From positions 1 to 64,000 of the forward strand of contig NZ_JAEIOI010000004.1 of NCBI RefSeq assembly GCF_021375795.1: 64,000 nt of DNA, written 5' to 3'. This document shows, in pieces, positions 16,601 through 24,052 of this stretch. The position numbers and the translations under genes were made by a program. The notes below the pieces were generated by a model. That model was given only the letters and a program-made list of their open reading frames with translations, had not been told where the DNA came from and ran no database searches. Each line of letters opens with the position of its first letter. Position 1 is the stretch's first letter. The stretch is from Pseudomonas anguilliseptica. GTDB lineage: Bacteria > Pseudomonadota > Gammaproteobacteria > Pseudomonadales > Pseudomonadaceae.

Positions 16601-17185
16601 ATGAAAAAGATTGCCTACCTGCTGGCCCTGACCCTGCTCGCCACCCTGACCGGTTGCACCATCAAGCACCCGATTGCCGAGGACTACCCCGCCTACCTGA
16701 GTAACAACACCGGGGATAGCCAACTGCCCAGCGCCAGCGGCCCTGCCGCCTACACCCTGAGCCCGGCCACCAGCAGCCACCATTACGAATTCCGCTCCGC
16801 CGTGGTGGGCCATGCCAACCTGTGGATCGTCAACTTCGGCCAGATGCTCGACAACACCCTGCAATCGGCGGACGTACAACAAGCCTTCGGCCGCCTCGAA
16901 GCGCGCCAGAGTGGTGATTTGCCGCTGCTGAGCTTCGAGCTGCAGGAATACCGCTTCGCCGACTTCCGCGCCTACATCACCTTGAAGGTGAACGTCAGCG
17001 CCGATGAACAGCAGCTGTTCTCCAAAACCTACAAGGTCGAGGGCAAAAGCCAGGGAGGCAAAATGTTCTGGGGCGGCTCCTTCGCCATGAAAAACGCCAT
17101 CCAGCAATCCACCAAACTGGCCCTGGACGACATCCTGCGCGAGTTTATTCAGGACTATAACCAGCTCAATCTGGCCCAGAAGTAA
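16601..17185 (+). CDS. Predicted outer-membrane lipoprotein, DUF-type
   Basis: Lipoprotein of 194 aa: leader MKKIAYLLALTLLATLTGC with lipobox LTGC, then a mature domain with alternating strands. The layout (SAVVGHANLWIVNFGQMLDNTL, later FWGGSFAMKNAIQQSTKLALDDI) resembles the ABC-type transport auxiliary or YajG-like lipoproteins, but I cannot name the family with certainty. The start follows AAGGA. Monocistronic. Confidence 0.7.
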   Translation: MKKIAYLLALTLLATLTGCTIKHPIAEDYPAYLSNNTGDSQLPSASGPAAYTLSPATSSHHYEFRSAVVGHANLWIVNFGQMLDNTLQSADVQQAFGRLEARQSGDLPLLSFELQEYRFADFRAYITLKVNVSADEQQLFSKTYKVEGKSQGGKMFWGGSFAMKNAIQQSTKLALDDILREFIQDYNQLNLAQK

Positions 17186-17252
17186 GCGGTAAAGCATCGA
17201 CCCAACGATGAATTGGGCCGATTGATACTGGATTGACCGGGATTACGCTTTT

Positions 17253-17715
17253 CGCCCTTACGGCGAGTCACTTTCTCTTTGCGCGCGCAAAGAGAAAGTA
17301 ACCAAAGAGAAAGCGCGCCCGGCATCCGGGTTTCGGGGATCGCGTTGCTTGGAAGATTTGTGGACGACAGAGCCTAAAAGCCAAAGCAAAAGCATCGCGG
17401 CCATGGGCCGCTCCTACGGGTACGTAGTCGTAGCCTGTAGGGCGGGTGAAACCCACCATGCTTTTTGCTTTTCAATCCACGATTACACAGACGACGCCAA
17501 ACGCCCCATCAGAAGGCCGAGTGGAATCGTTGCGCAAGGGGTTGAGCGGCATGGATGCCGCGAGAGCCGCGATGGGCCAGGGATGGCCCTTCGCGGCGGG
17601 CCCCTGGAGCAATGATGGAACGAGGGAAGTCGAGCGCAGCGAGACCCGGATGCAAGGGGCAAGACCTTTTGCTTACTTTTGGGGCGTTTGCCAAAAGTGA
17701 GCCGCCGTAAGGGCG
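17253..17715. repeat. 463-bp non-coding element with inverted ends
   Basis: Inverted ends CGCCCTTACGGCGAGTCACT... (17253-17274) and its reverse complement (17694-17715) match at 20 of 22 positions. Inside the left end is a perfect 30-bp palindrome (17270-17299, half-site ACTTTCTCTTTGCGC). The interior has no believable gene. Similar CAAAGAAAAGTAACC-type sequences recur between genes of Pseudomonas and Xanthomonas. It lies just upstream of a RAYT transposase. Confidence 0.65.
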
Positions 17716-17774
17716 GAACCGTTAGACCAAACAACACAAAAGCGGCGGGTACACACCAACCGCCAAGCAACACA

Positions 17775-17809
17775 CCCGTAGGATGGGTTGAGCAACGCGA
17801 TACCCATCA
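17775..17809 (+). repeat. REP palindrome, family A, left of RAYT
   Basis: A 35-bp REP-like sequence beginning CCCGTAGGATGGGTTGAGC and ending GATACCCATCA. Its reverse complement matches the copy at 18430-18464 at 32 of 35 positions, so the two bracket the RAYT gene as inverted repeats. Confidence 0.8.
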
Positions 17810-17873
17810 CCCAAACACCCACAATTCACGCAACTACACTCAGCCAACCCGGCTTCTGCAAAGGACTGCAGCC

Positions 17874-18422
17874 ATGACTGACTACCGCCGCGACCACACA
17901 CCAGGCTCCACCTGGTTCTTTACCCTCAACCTAGCCGACCGCCGCCAGGCGTTATTAACCGAACAGATCGACCTGCTGCGCGCCAACTTTCGCAAGGTCA
18001 TGCGCCAACATCCCTGGAAAATTGATGCCATCGTGATCTTGGCGGATCACCTGCACGCGCTATGCACCTTGCCCGCTGGTGATGCCGATTTCGCCGTGCG
18101 CTGGCGATTGATCAAAACCGGCTTTTCACGCGCCTTGCCCTATGGCGAACGAACATCCGCCAGTCGCCAGCGCAAAAACGAACGCGGAATATGGCAGAGG
18201 CGTTATTGGGAACATCGCATACGCGACCAGGCGGATTTCAACCGCCATATCGATTACATCCACCACAACCCGCGCAAGCATGGACATGTACAGCACGTAG
18301 CCGATTGGCCATGGTCATCGTTTCATCGGTATGTGCGAGCGGGGATATTGCCGGGGGATTGGGCGGGTAGCGAAGGGATAGATGAAGCCGTTGGCGAACG
18401 CAGCAGTGATGATTTCAGATAG
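17874..18422 (+). CDS. REP-associated tyrosine transposase (RAYT)
   Basis: Single-strand DNA transposase-like protein of 182 aa, Y1_Tnp/HUH family. The metal-binding HxH is H59-L-H61 in ADHLHALCTLP, the likely catalytic Tyr is Y128 in HIDYIHHNPRKHG, and WPWSSFHRYVR is a family hallmark. RAYTs process REP palindromes, and this gene is flanked by inverted copies of REP family A. The start at 17874 gives the usual N-terminus (TDYRRDHTPGSTWFFTLNL). Present as an intact single copy. Confidence 0.92.
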   Translation: MTDYRRDHTPGSTWFFTLNLADRRQALLTEQIDLLRANFRKVMRQHPWKIDAIVILADHLHALCTLPAGDADFAVRWRLIKTGFSRALPYGERTSASRQRKNERGIWQRRYWEHRIRDQADFNRHIDYIHHNPRKHGHVQHVADWPWSSFHRYVRAGILPGDWAGSEGIDEAVGERSSDDFR

Positions 18423-18429
18423 CCATTAT

Positions 18430-18464
18430 TGATGGGTATCGCTACGCTCAACCCATCCTACGGG
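18430..18464 (-). repeat. REP palindrome, family A, right of RAYT
   Basis: Inverted partner of 17775-17809, 32 of 35 positions identical, beginning TGATGGGTATCGC and ending CATCCTACGGG. It also marks the left edge of the AT-rich islet. Confidence 0.8.
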
Positions 18465-18498
18465 TCTGACCTTTTTTCTAATACATAGAGAAACCACA

Positions 18499-19482
18499 AT
18501 GAACATTGAGGCAACACTCGATAAAGCCATACAAAATCGAAAGACAGAAAACAAAATAGTCAAATCATCTGTAATAGCCTCTAGCACATGGACAACACTT
18601 ATTGCCCCGATAATTATTGGCGCCGCAATAACCCGAGCGATACCAACCAACAACATAACACTTGCAGAAGGTATTTCCTACGCAACCTTTGCCGCCATAC
18701 ACATTTTATGCACAATTATAATATTCAGATCATCATCAATGCACTCTCTATCAAATGACGCAGAAGAAATAATAGAAGAAAACAAAAAGCTGAACGAAGT
18801 ACTTCTACCAGAAGCAATCCAATACTCTAAACTCCAGCAACTTCAAACAATCACATGCTACCTCGCAACATTAGAATTAGAACAAGCAATTGAAGAGCTC
18901 AATAAATCAAAAAACCTTACCATCAGCGAATTTATACAAACAGCAGACGGACACGTTGCAAGAATACTAAAACCCCTCAGCGACAATCGCGAAGACTTGT
19001 TCATGTACAAAGAGGGCTCTCTTTACAATATAGCTCTCTATATCCACGCACCCGAAACCAATCTTCTGAACATAAGATGGCGCGACTGCGACAAAAGACT
19101 TAACCAAACCAATAGGAGCTGGCAACCAGGCTTTGGACATGTCGGCTTATCTTTCCTTCACAATGAAATCAAAATATGTCCAGACATATCAAAAAGCACT
19201 GAATTAACTAGTAGCTATACTGAGTCCGACACCAAACAATACCGTTCATTTCTATCAGTACCAATCTCTGAATGCCAGCGATCAGATCATGAGACAAATG
19301 GTGCTTCACAAAAACCTTTTGGAGTGATAGTTTTAACAAGCGCTGCGCCTGAGCAGTTCTCGCTACAGCGAGATAAAGTATTGATGCTAACAATAGCCAA
19401 GCTACTATCCATATACATAGACAAGCTGCACAGTAGTTCCAGCATGATAGTCAAGGAGGAAACCAATGAAGAGCAAGCCTAA
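18499..19482 (+). CDS. 2TM membrane protein with GAF-like sensor domain (AT-rich islet)
   Basis: Protein of 327 aa of unknown function. Two membrane helices (about 24-48 and 57-77) are followed by a charged helical/coiled segment (85-135) and a C-terminal domain (about 140-312). That domain has GAF-like marks: YRSFLSVPI (248-256), FGVIVLTSAAPEQF (274-287) and a final helix MLTIAKLLSIYIDKL. No enzymatic output domain is visible. Its base composition is strikingly A/T-rich with many AAA, ATA and TCA codons, unlike all neighbours, which points to horizontal transfer. The 3' end contains a strong ribosome site for the next gene and overlaps it by 17 bp. The domain order suggests a membrane-anchored sensor; a defence or stress role is only a guess. 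Confidence 0.75.
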   Translation: MNIEATLDKAIQNRKTENKIVKSSVIASSTWTTLIAPIIIGAAITRAIPTNNITLAEGISYATFAAIHILCTIIIFRSSSMHSLSNDAEEIIEENKKLNEVLLPEAIQYSKLQQLQTITCYLATLELEQAIEELNKSKNLTISEFIQTADGHVARILKPLSDNREDLFMYKEGSLYNIALYIHAPETNLLNIRWRDCDKRLNQTNRSWQPGFGHVGLSFLHNEIKICPDISKSTELTSSYTESDTKQYRSFLSVPISECQRSDHETNGASQKPFGVIVLTSAAPEQFSLQRDKVLMLTIAKLLSIYIDKLHSSSSMIVKEETNEEQA

Positions 19483-19672
19483 TTTCTTCTCAAACTATGT
19501 GAAAAGTGAACTTAGTACAGAAAAATCAATTTCAATGAGCTTTGAAGGCGAATTGATTAGCAGCCTCTCATCAAGCACATCCTTTGCAAAGGAATGGATC
19601 TCCGCCGAGCAAGAGGAAGGAGCCAAATATTTGATTCATATCATGAAAGAAAAAGCAAAATTAGCCAGCTAA
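19466..19672 (+). CDS. 68-aa protein coupled to the GAF-like membrane protein
   Basis: Small soluble protein without membrane segments, with a Ser-rich centre (ISSLSSSTSFAKEW) and a charged helical end (EQEEGAKYLIHIMKEKAK). Its ATG lies inside the 3' end of the upstream gene, 17 bp before that gene's stop in another frame. It is preceded by a perfect AAGGAGG (19453-19459), so translation is coupled and probably strong. No family is recognised. Same A/T-rich composition as its partner; the two share a terminator. Confidence 0.65.
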   Translation: MKSKPNFFSNYVKSELSTEKSISMSFEGELISSLSSSTSFAKEWISAEQEEGAKYLIHIMKEKAKLAS

Positions 19673-19692
19673 TAATTCGTTGAGCCATCGAC

Positions 19693-19726
19693 AGAAAGGC
19701 CCGCTGTATAGCGGGCCTTTTTCTTT
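19693..19726 (+). terminator. Intrinsic terminator closing the AT-rich islet
   Basis: Stem AAAGGCCCGC (19695-19704) / GCGGGCCTTT (19711-19720), 6-base loop, then TTCTTT. The A-run before the stem could also serve the convergent puuD-like gene. Confidence 0.85.
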
Positions 19727-19743
19727 CAATGTGAGTTTTAGAC

Positions 19744-20529
19744 TCACGCTAATGAGGTCGCCTCACTCCTCCGCTCAGACTTCCTCACCTGATACTCCCT
19801 CGCCGCCTGATGAAACGCCCCCAACAGCGCGTTGTAATCCGCCTTTTCCCAATAGCGATACTCGGGATGCCACTGCACCCCAACAGCAAACGCCTTGGCC
19901 CCAATCACACTGACCGCCTCGATCTGCCCATCCTCGGCCACAGCCTCAACCTGCAAGCCCTCGCCAAGTCGATCAACCCCCTGACCATGCAATGAGTTGA
20001 CCTTGATCTGCCGCTCGCCGAACAGCGAATGCAACACGCCGCCCTCGGTCAGGGCGACGTTGTGCATCGGGCCGTAGGCCACGTCATCCGGTACGTCCTT
20101 CACCTCGCGGTGATCGAGACGCCCTTCCACCTCATGCACCTCGCGGTGCAGGGTGCCGCCAAACAGCACGTTCATTTCCTGCATGCCCCGGCAGATGCCG
20201 AGGAAGGGAATGCCGCGATCAATACAGGCGCGCAGCAGGCGCAGTACGGTTTCATCGCGGGGTTTGTCGGCCAGGCCGAGACCGGGGTGGTCGTCGCCGT
20301 AGAAGCTGGGGTGCACGTTGGAGAGTGAGCCGCCGAACATGATGCCGCTGACGCTATCCAGCACCGTGTCCATATCCAGGTCATCGCCGAAAGCCGGGAT
20401 CATCAGCGGGAAGGCACCAAAGCCGGTGACGGCGTGGATGTACTTCTCGCCGACCAGGTGAAACCAGCCGATATCACGGCTGGTCAGCTGCCAACGGCAC
20501 AGGGGAAGGCCAATCATGGGTTTGCTCAT
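19744..20529 (-). CDS. puuD: Gamma-glutamyl-GABA hydrolase-like class I glutamine amidotransferase
   Basis: Peptidase C26 enzyme of 261 aa. Nucleophile Cys sits in LGICRGMQEMNVLFGG; NSLHGQGVDRLG and the catalytic His/Glu in GVQWHPEY complete the triad. The family hydrolyses gamma-glutamyl-GABA and related gamma-glutamylated polyamine intermediates. The neighbouring mmsA and bauA on the same strand support a polyamine / beta-alanine catabolic setting. It is separated from mmsA by about 380 bp holding inverted repeats, so it may have its own promoter. Confidence 0.88.
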   Translation of the reverse strand: MSKPMIGLPLCRWQLTSRDIGWFHLVGEKYIHAVTGFGAFPLMIPAFGDDLDMDTVLDSVSGIMFGGSLSNVHPSFYGDDHPGLGLADKPRDETVLRLLRACIDRGIPFLGICRGMQEMNVLFGGTLHREVHEVEGRLDHREVKDVPDDVAYGPMHNVALTEGGVLHSLFGERQIKVNSLHGQGVDRLGEGLQVEAVAEDGQIEAVSVIGAKAFAVGVQWHPEYRYWEKADYNALLGAFHQAAREYQVRKSERRSEATSLA

Positions 20530-20694
20530 TGCAAGGAGTCCTCTTCATTAGTCATTGAAGTGGGCTGCCCTTGGGAGAGCGGGCTTGCGGGCCAGGAAAC
20601 CCTGAACCCGCTCACCCAAGGGGTGCCGTAACCTGCGGTCACTGCACAAACGCCGCGCCCGCGCGGCTGGTTTGTTGCGTAAAGCGGTACTGCT

Positions 20695-20798
20695 CCCCTC
20701 GCCCATTTATGGGAGAGGGGCTGGGGGAGAGGGTTGAAAACACCGCAAAGCGGGCAACTGCCCCCTCTCCCTAACCCTCTCCCCAAAGGGGCGAGGGG
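20695..20798. repeat. Large imperfect inverted repeat (CCCTCTCCC type)
   Basis: Arms 20695-20733 and 20763-20798 are imperfect reverse complements, rich in CCCCTC / GAGAGGG, and each arm is itself a small hairpin around CCC...GGG. This sequence style is a common intergenic repeat in Proteobacteria. No gene in the whole 20530-20911 gap. Confidence 0.6.
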
Positions 20799-20829
20799 AC
20801 TGATCGCATGTACGCGGATGGTCGCGAAG

Positions 20830-20854
20830 ATCGCCAGCAAGCTGGCTCCTACAG
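20830..20854 (-). repeat. REP palindrome, family B, single copy
   Basis: ATCGCCAGCAAGCTGGCTCC followed by TACAG, the same unit as in the inverted pair at 22438-22498. It lies just downstream of the mmsA stop. Confidence 0.75.
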
Positions 20855-20911
20855 GTCGTCATCCACATCTAAAAAGGGGGCTGATCCTGCGATCAGCCCC
20901 CTGGGTGTTAC

Positions 20912-22408
20912 TTAGCCATTACTCGGGAAGGCGAACTGCGCCGCTTCGTGGCTGGCGCGCTGCGGCCAGCGCTGGGTGATGGCTTTTTTGCGGGTGTAGA
21001 AGCGCACACCGTCCGGGCCGTAGGCGTGCAGGTCGCCGAACAGCGAGCGCTTCCAGCCGCCGAAGCTGTGGTAGGCCACCGGCACCGGCAGCGGTACGTT
21101 GACGCCGACCATGCCGACTTCGATTTCGTCGCAGAACAGCCGCGCGGCTTCACCGTCACGGGTGAAGATGCAGGTGCCGTTGCCGTATTCGTGGTCGTTG
21201 ATCAGCTGCATGGCCGCTTCCAGGCTGCCGACACGGACGATGCACAGCACGGGGCCGAAGATTTCGTCGGTGTAGATGGTCATCTCAGGCGTGACTCGGT
21301 CAAAAAGCGTGCCGCCGACGAAATAGCCATTCTCATGGCCAGCCACCACTAAATCACGACCGTCGACCACCAGGCTTGCGCCCTGGGCCACACCGGCGTC
21401 GATATAGCCTTTGACCTTGTCACGCGCCGCGCCAGTTACCAGCGGCCCCATGTCCAGGCCGCAGGAGGTGCCGGCACCGATTTTCAGCGCCTTGATTTGC
21501 GGGACGATCTTCTCGACCAGGGCATCGGCAATCTGGTCGCCGACGCACACGGCCACGGAGATGGCCATGCAGCGCTCGCCGCAGGAACCGTAGGCCGCGC
21601 CCATCAGTGCGCTGACGGCGTTGTCCAGGTCGGCATCGGGCATCAGTACGGCGTGGTTCTTCGCGCCGCCCAAGGCCTGGACGCGCTTACCGCGCTTGGT
21701 GCCTTCGCTGTAGATGTATTCGGCAATCGGCGTGGAGCCGACAAAGCTCAGGGTTTTGACTTCCGGCGCTTCGATCAGCGCATCCACCGCTTCCTTGTCG
21801 CCGTGCACCACGTTGAGCACGCCTTTTGGCAGACCAGCCTCTTGCAGCAGTTGGGCGATATACAGGGTGGAGCTTGGGTCACGCTCGGACGGCTTGAGGA
21901 TGAAGCAGTTACCGCAGACGATGGCCAGCGGGTACATCCACAGCGGCACCATGGCCGGGAAGTTGAACGGGGTGATGCCGGCCACGACGCCGATTGGCTG
22001 CAGGTCGCTCCAGGCGTCGATATTCGGGCCGACGTTGCGGCTGTACTCGCCCTTGAGGATTTCCGGGGCAGCGCAGGCGAATTCGACGTTTTCGATACCG
22101 CGCTTGAGTTCGCCCACGGCGTCTTCGATGGTCTTGCCGTGCTCTTCGCTGATCAGCTTGGCGATGGTCGCTTCATGCTGCTCCAGCAGTTGCTTGAAAC
22201 GGAACATCACCTGGGCGCGCTTGGCCGGCGGGGTGTTGCGCCAGGCCGGGAAGGCGCTCTTGGCCGAGTCGATGGCCAGTTGCATGGTGGCGCGGTCGGC
22301 CAGGGCAACTTTCTTGGTGGCGGCGCCGGTGGACGGGTTGAACACATCAGCGCTGCGGCCGGTGCCGGCAGTCAGTTCGCCGTGGATCAGGTGGTTAACG
22401 ATGGTCAT
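20912..22408 (-). CDS. mmsA: CoA-acylating (methyl)malonate-semialdehyde dehydrogenase
   Basis: Aldehyde dehydrogenase of 498 aa that converts malonate semialdehyde or methylmalonate semialdehyde plus CoA to acetyl- or propionyl-CoA. Seen: the NAD-binding region ITPFNFPAMVPLW, VGSTPIAEYIY, the catalytic Cys in YGSCGERCMA, and the MmsA-type ending HSFGGWKRSLFGDLHAYGPDG. Next to bauA it most likely plays the BauC role, oxidising the malonate semialdehyde made from beta-alanine. The gene is 106 bp downstream of bauA with a REP pair in between. Confidence 0.93.
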   Translation of the reverse strand: MTIVNHLIHGELTAGTGRSADVFNPSTGAATKKVALADRATMQLAIDSAKSAFPAWRNTPPAKRAQVMFRFKQLLEQHEATIAKLISEEHGKTIEDAVGELKRGIENVEFACAAPEILKGEYSRNVGPNIDAWSDLQPIGVVAGITPFNFPAMVPLWMYPLAIVCGNCFILKPSERDPSSTLYIAQLLQEAGLPKGVLNVVHGDKEAVDALIEAPEVKTLSFVGSTPIAEYIYSEGTKRGKRVQALGGAKNHAVLMPDADLDNAVSALMGAAYGSCGERCMAISVAVCVGDQIADALVEKIVPQIKALKIGAGTSCGLDMGPLVTGAARDKVKGYIDAGVAQGASLVVDGRDLVVAGHENGYFVGGTLFDRVTPEMTIYTDEIFGPVLCIVRVGSLEAAMQLINDHEYGNGTCIFTRDGEAARLFCDEIEVGMVGVNVPLPVPVAYHSFGGWKRSLFGDLHAYGPDGVRFYTRKKAITQRWPQRASHEAAQFAFPSNG

Positions 22409-22437
22409 GGCAGTTCCTTAATAACGGATCTTGTTTT

Positions 22438-22498
22438 TGTAGGAGCCAGCTTGCTGGCGATCAGCCTTAAAAGCATCGCCAGCAAGCTGGCTCCTACA
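22438..22498. repeat. REP pair, family B
   Basis: A perfect 24-bp inverted repeat (22438-22461 and 22475-22498; half begins TGTAGGAGCCAGCTTGC) with a 13-base spacer, in the gap between bauA and mmsA. It may act as an mRNA-stabilising or attenuating hairpin within the operon. Confidence 0.85.
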
Positions 22499-22514
22499 GG
22501 GAATAGTGTTTGGA

Positions 22515-23861
22515 TTAATCCAGGCTGTTCAGCACATCGCCAACGGCGTTGAACACGGAGTCCAGCTGCTCGGGCGTGGTGTTGAAGGTTGGCCCGAACT
22601 GCAGGGTGTCGCCACCGAAGCGCACGTAGAAACCGGCGTTCCACAGTTTGATGCCGGCCTCGAAGGGGCGGATCACCGGGTCGCCGTCACGCGGGCTGAT
22701 CTGGATCGCGCCGGCCAGGCCGCAGTTGCGGATGTCGATCACGTTCTTGCTGCCTTTGAGGCTGTGCAGCTTGTCTTCGAAGATCGGTGCCAGGGCCGCC
22801 GATTGCTCGATCAGGTTGTCGCGCTTGAGCAGCTCCAGGGTGGCCAGGCCAGCGGCGCAGGCGACCGGGTGGCCCGAGTAGGTGTAGCCGTGGCCGAACT
22901 CGACCATGTGCTCGGGGATCGCCTGGTTCATAAAGGTGTTGTAGATCTCGCTGGTGGCGATCACTGCGCCCAGGGGAATCGCGCCGTTGGTGATCTGCTT
23001 GGCGGTGTTCATCAGGTCCGGCACCACGCCGAAGAACTCGGCACCGGTCCACTTGCCCATACGGCCGTAAGCGGTGATCACTTCGTCAAAGATCAGCAGG
23101 ATGTTGTGCTGGGTGCAGATTTCACGCAGGCGTTGCAGGTAGCCGACTGGCGGCACGATCACCCCAGCGGAACCGGACATAGGCTCGACGATCACCGCGG
23201 CGATGTTCGAAGCGTCGTGCAGTTCGATCAGTTTCAGCAGCTCGTTGGCCAGCTCTACGCCGCCAGTGGCCGCCATGCCCTTGGTGAAGGCCAGGTGCGA
23301 CTGCAGGGTGTGCGGCAGGTGGTCGGCGTCCATCATCTGGCCGAACATCTTGCGGTTGCCGCCGATGCCGCCCAGCGAGGTGCCGGCGATGTTTACGCCG
23401 TGATAACCACGGGCACGGCCGATAAATTTGGTTTTGCTCGGCTGGCCTTTCAGGCGCCAGTAGGCACGAGCCATCTTCACCGAGGTGTCGGCGCACTCGG
23501 AGCCGGAGTCGGTGTAGAACACGTGATCGAGGCCGGCCGGGGTCAGCTCGGTGATTTTCTCGGCCAGCTGATAGGACAGCGGGTGGCCGTACTGGAAGCC
23601 CGGTGCGTAATCCAGGGTGCCCAGCTGCTTGGCTACGGCTTCCTGAATTTCTTTGCGGTTGTGCCCGGCACCACAGGTCCACAGCCCGGACAGGCTGTCG
23701 AACACGCGGCGGCCCTTGTCATCGATGAAGTAATTGCCGTCGGCGCCGACGATCAGACGCGGGTCGCGCTTGAAGTTGCGGTTGGCGGAAAACGGCATCC
23801 AGTGCGCATCCAGCTTGAGCTGGCTGGCCAGGGACGGGACTTCGGTCTGCGGCATGTTCAT
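22515..23861 (-). CDS. bauA: Beta-alanine (omega-amino acid):pyruvate aminotransferase
   Basis: PLP-dependent class-III aminotransferase of 448 aa. The conserved LSGLWTCGAGHNRKEIQEAV, YTDSGSECADTSVKMAR and IFDEVITAYGRMG (PLP-binding Asp) are present, with the catalytic Lys in NTAKQITNGAIPLG. The full profile fits BauA/omega-APT, which moves the amino group of beta-alanine to pyruvate, producing malonate semialdehyde for the next gene's product. Divergent from the bauR-like regulator, as in P. aeruginosa. bauB and bauD are not present here. Confidence 0.93.
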   Translation of the reverse strand: MNMPQTEVPSLASQLKLDAHWMPFSANRNFKRDPRLIVGADGNYFIDDKGRRVFDSLSGLWTCGAGHNRKEIQEAVAKQLGTLDYAPGFQYGHPLSYQLAEKITELTPAGLDHVFYTDSGSECADTSVKMARAYWRLKGQPSKTKFIGRARGYHGVNIAGTSLGGIGGNRKMFGQMMDADHLPHTLQSHLAFTKGMAATGGVELANELLKLIELHDASNIAAVIVEPMSGSAGVIVPPVGYLQRLREICTQHNILLIFDEVITAYGRMGKWTGAEFFGVVPDLMNTAKQITNGAIPLGAVIATSEIYNTFMNQAIPEHMVEFGHGYTYSGHPVACAAGLATLELLKRDNLIEQSAALAPIFEDKLHSLKGSKNVIDIRNCGLAGAIQISPRDGDPVIRPFEAGIKLWNAGFYVRFGGDTLQFGPTFNTTPEQLDSVFNAVGDVLNSLD

Positions 23862-23902
23862 GGTGCGGCCTCGCGTATGGGCGACTGAGCGATGTAGATA
23901 CC

Positions 23903-23960
23903 GTGGCAGGGGCTTTAGCCGCGAGGCTCAGCAGCTGTCGCGGCTGAAGCCCCTCCCACA
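23903..23960. repeat. REP pair, family C
   Basis: Two inverted copies of the GGGGCTTTAGCCGCGA unit (23903-23924 and 23938-23960) in the bauA upstream region. The same unit recurs at 26.4, 27.5, 28.4 and 60.0 kb. Confidence 0.8.
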
Positions 23961-24001
23961 GAGAAAGCGAATCTGTTGCCAGCAAAGGTGCCACGGGCTT
24001 A

Positions 24002-24050
24002 GAGTCAGGAAAACATGACTCTTCATATCTTTAGTTAACTGGTTACTAAA
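24002..24050. promoter_or_regulatory. Two palindromes, candidate BauR binding sites
   Basis: GAGTCA-N8-TGACTC (24002-24021) and TTTAGT-N9-ACTAAA (24030-24050) stand side by side between the divergent bauA and bauR genes. The second ends two bases before the bauR start codon, so occupancy could also block bauR translation or transcription. LysR regulators commonly bind such paired sites; the assignment is inferred. Confidence 0.5.
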
Positions 24051-24052
24051 CA

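Noticed and set aside
17349..17773. Several short open frames on both strands within the 463-bp repeat element
   Set aside because: They overlap in all frames, start within repeats and carry no coding signature; the region reads as a non-coding element.
20695..20854. Possible CRISPR-like repeat cluster
   Set aside because: The repeats are inverted and nested rather than direct, of unequal length, with no regular spacers and no cas genes in the window.
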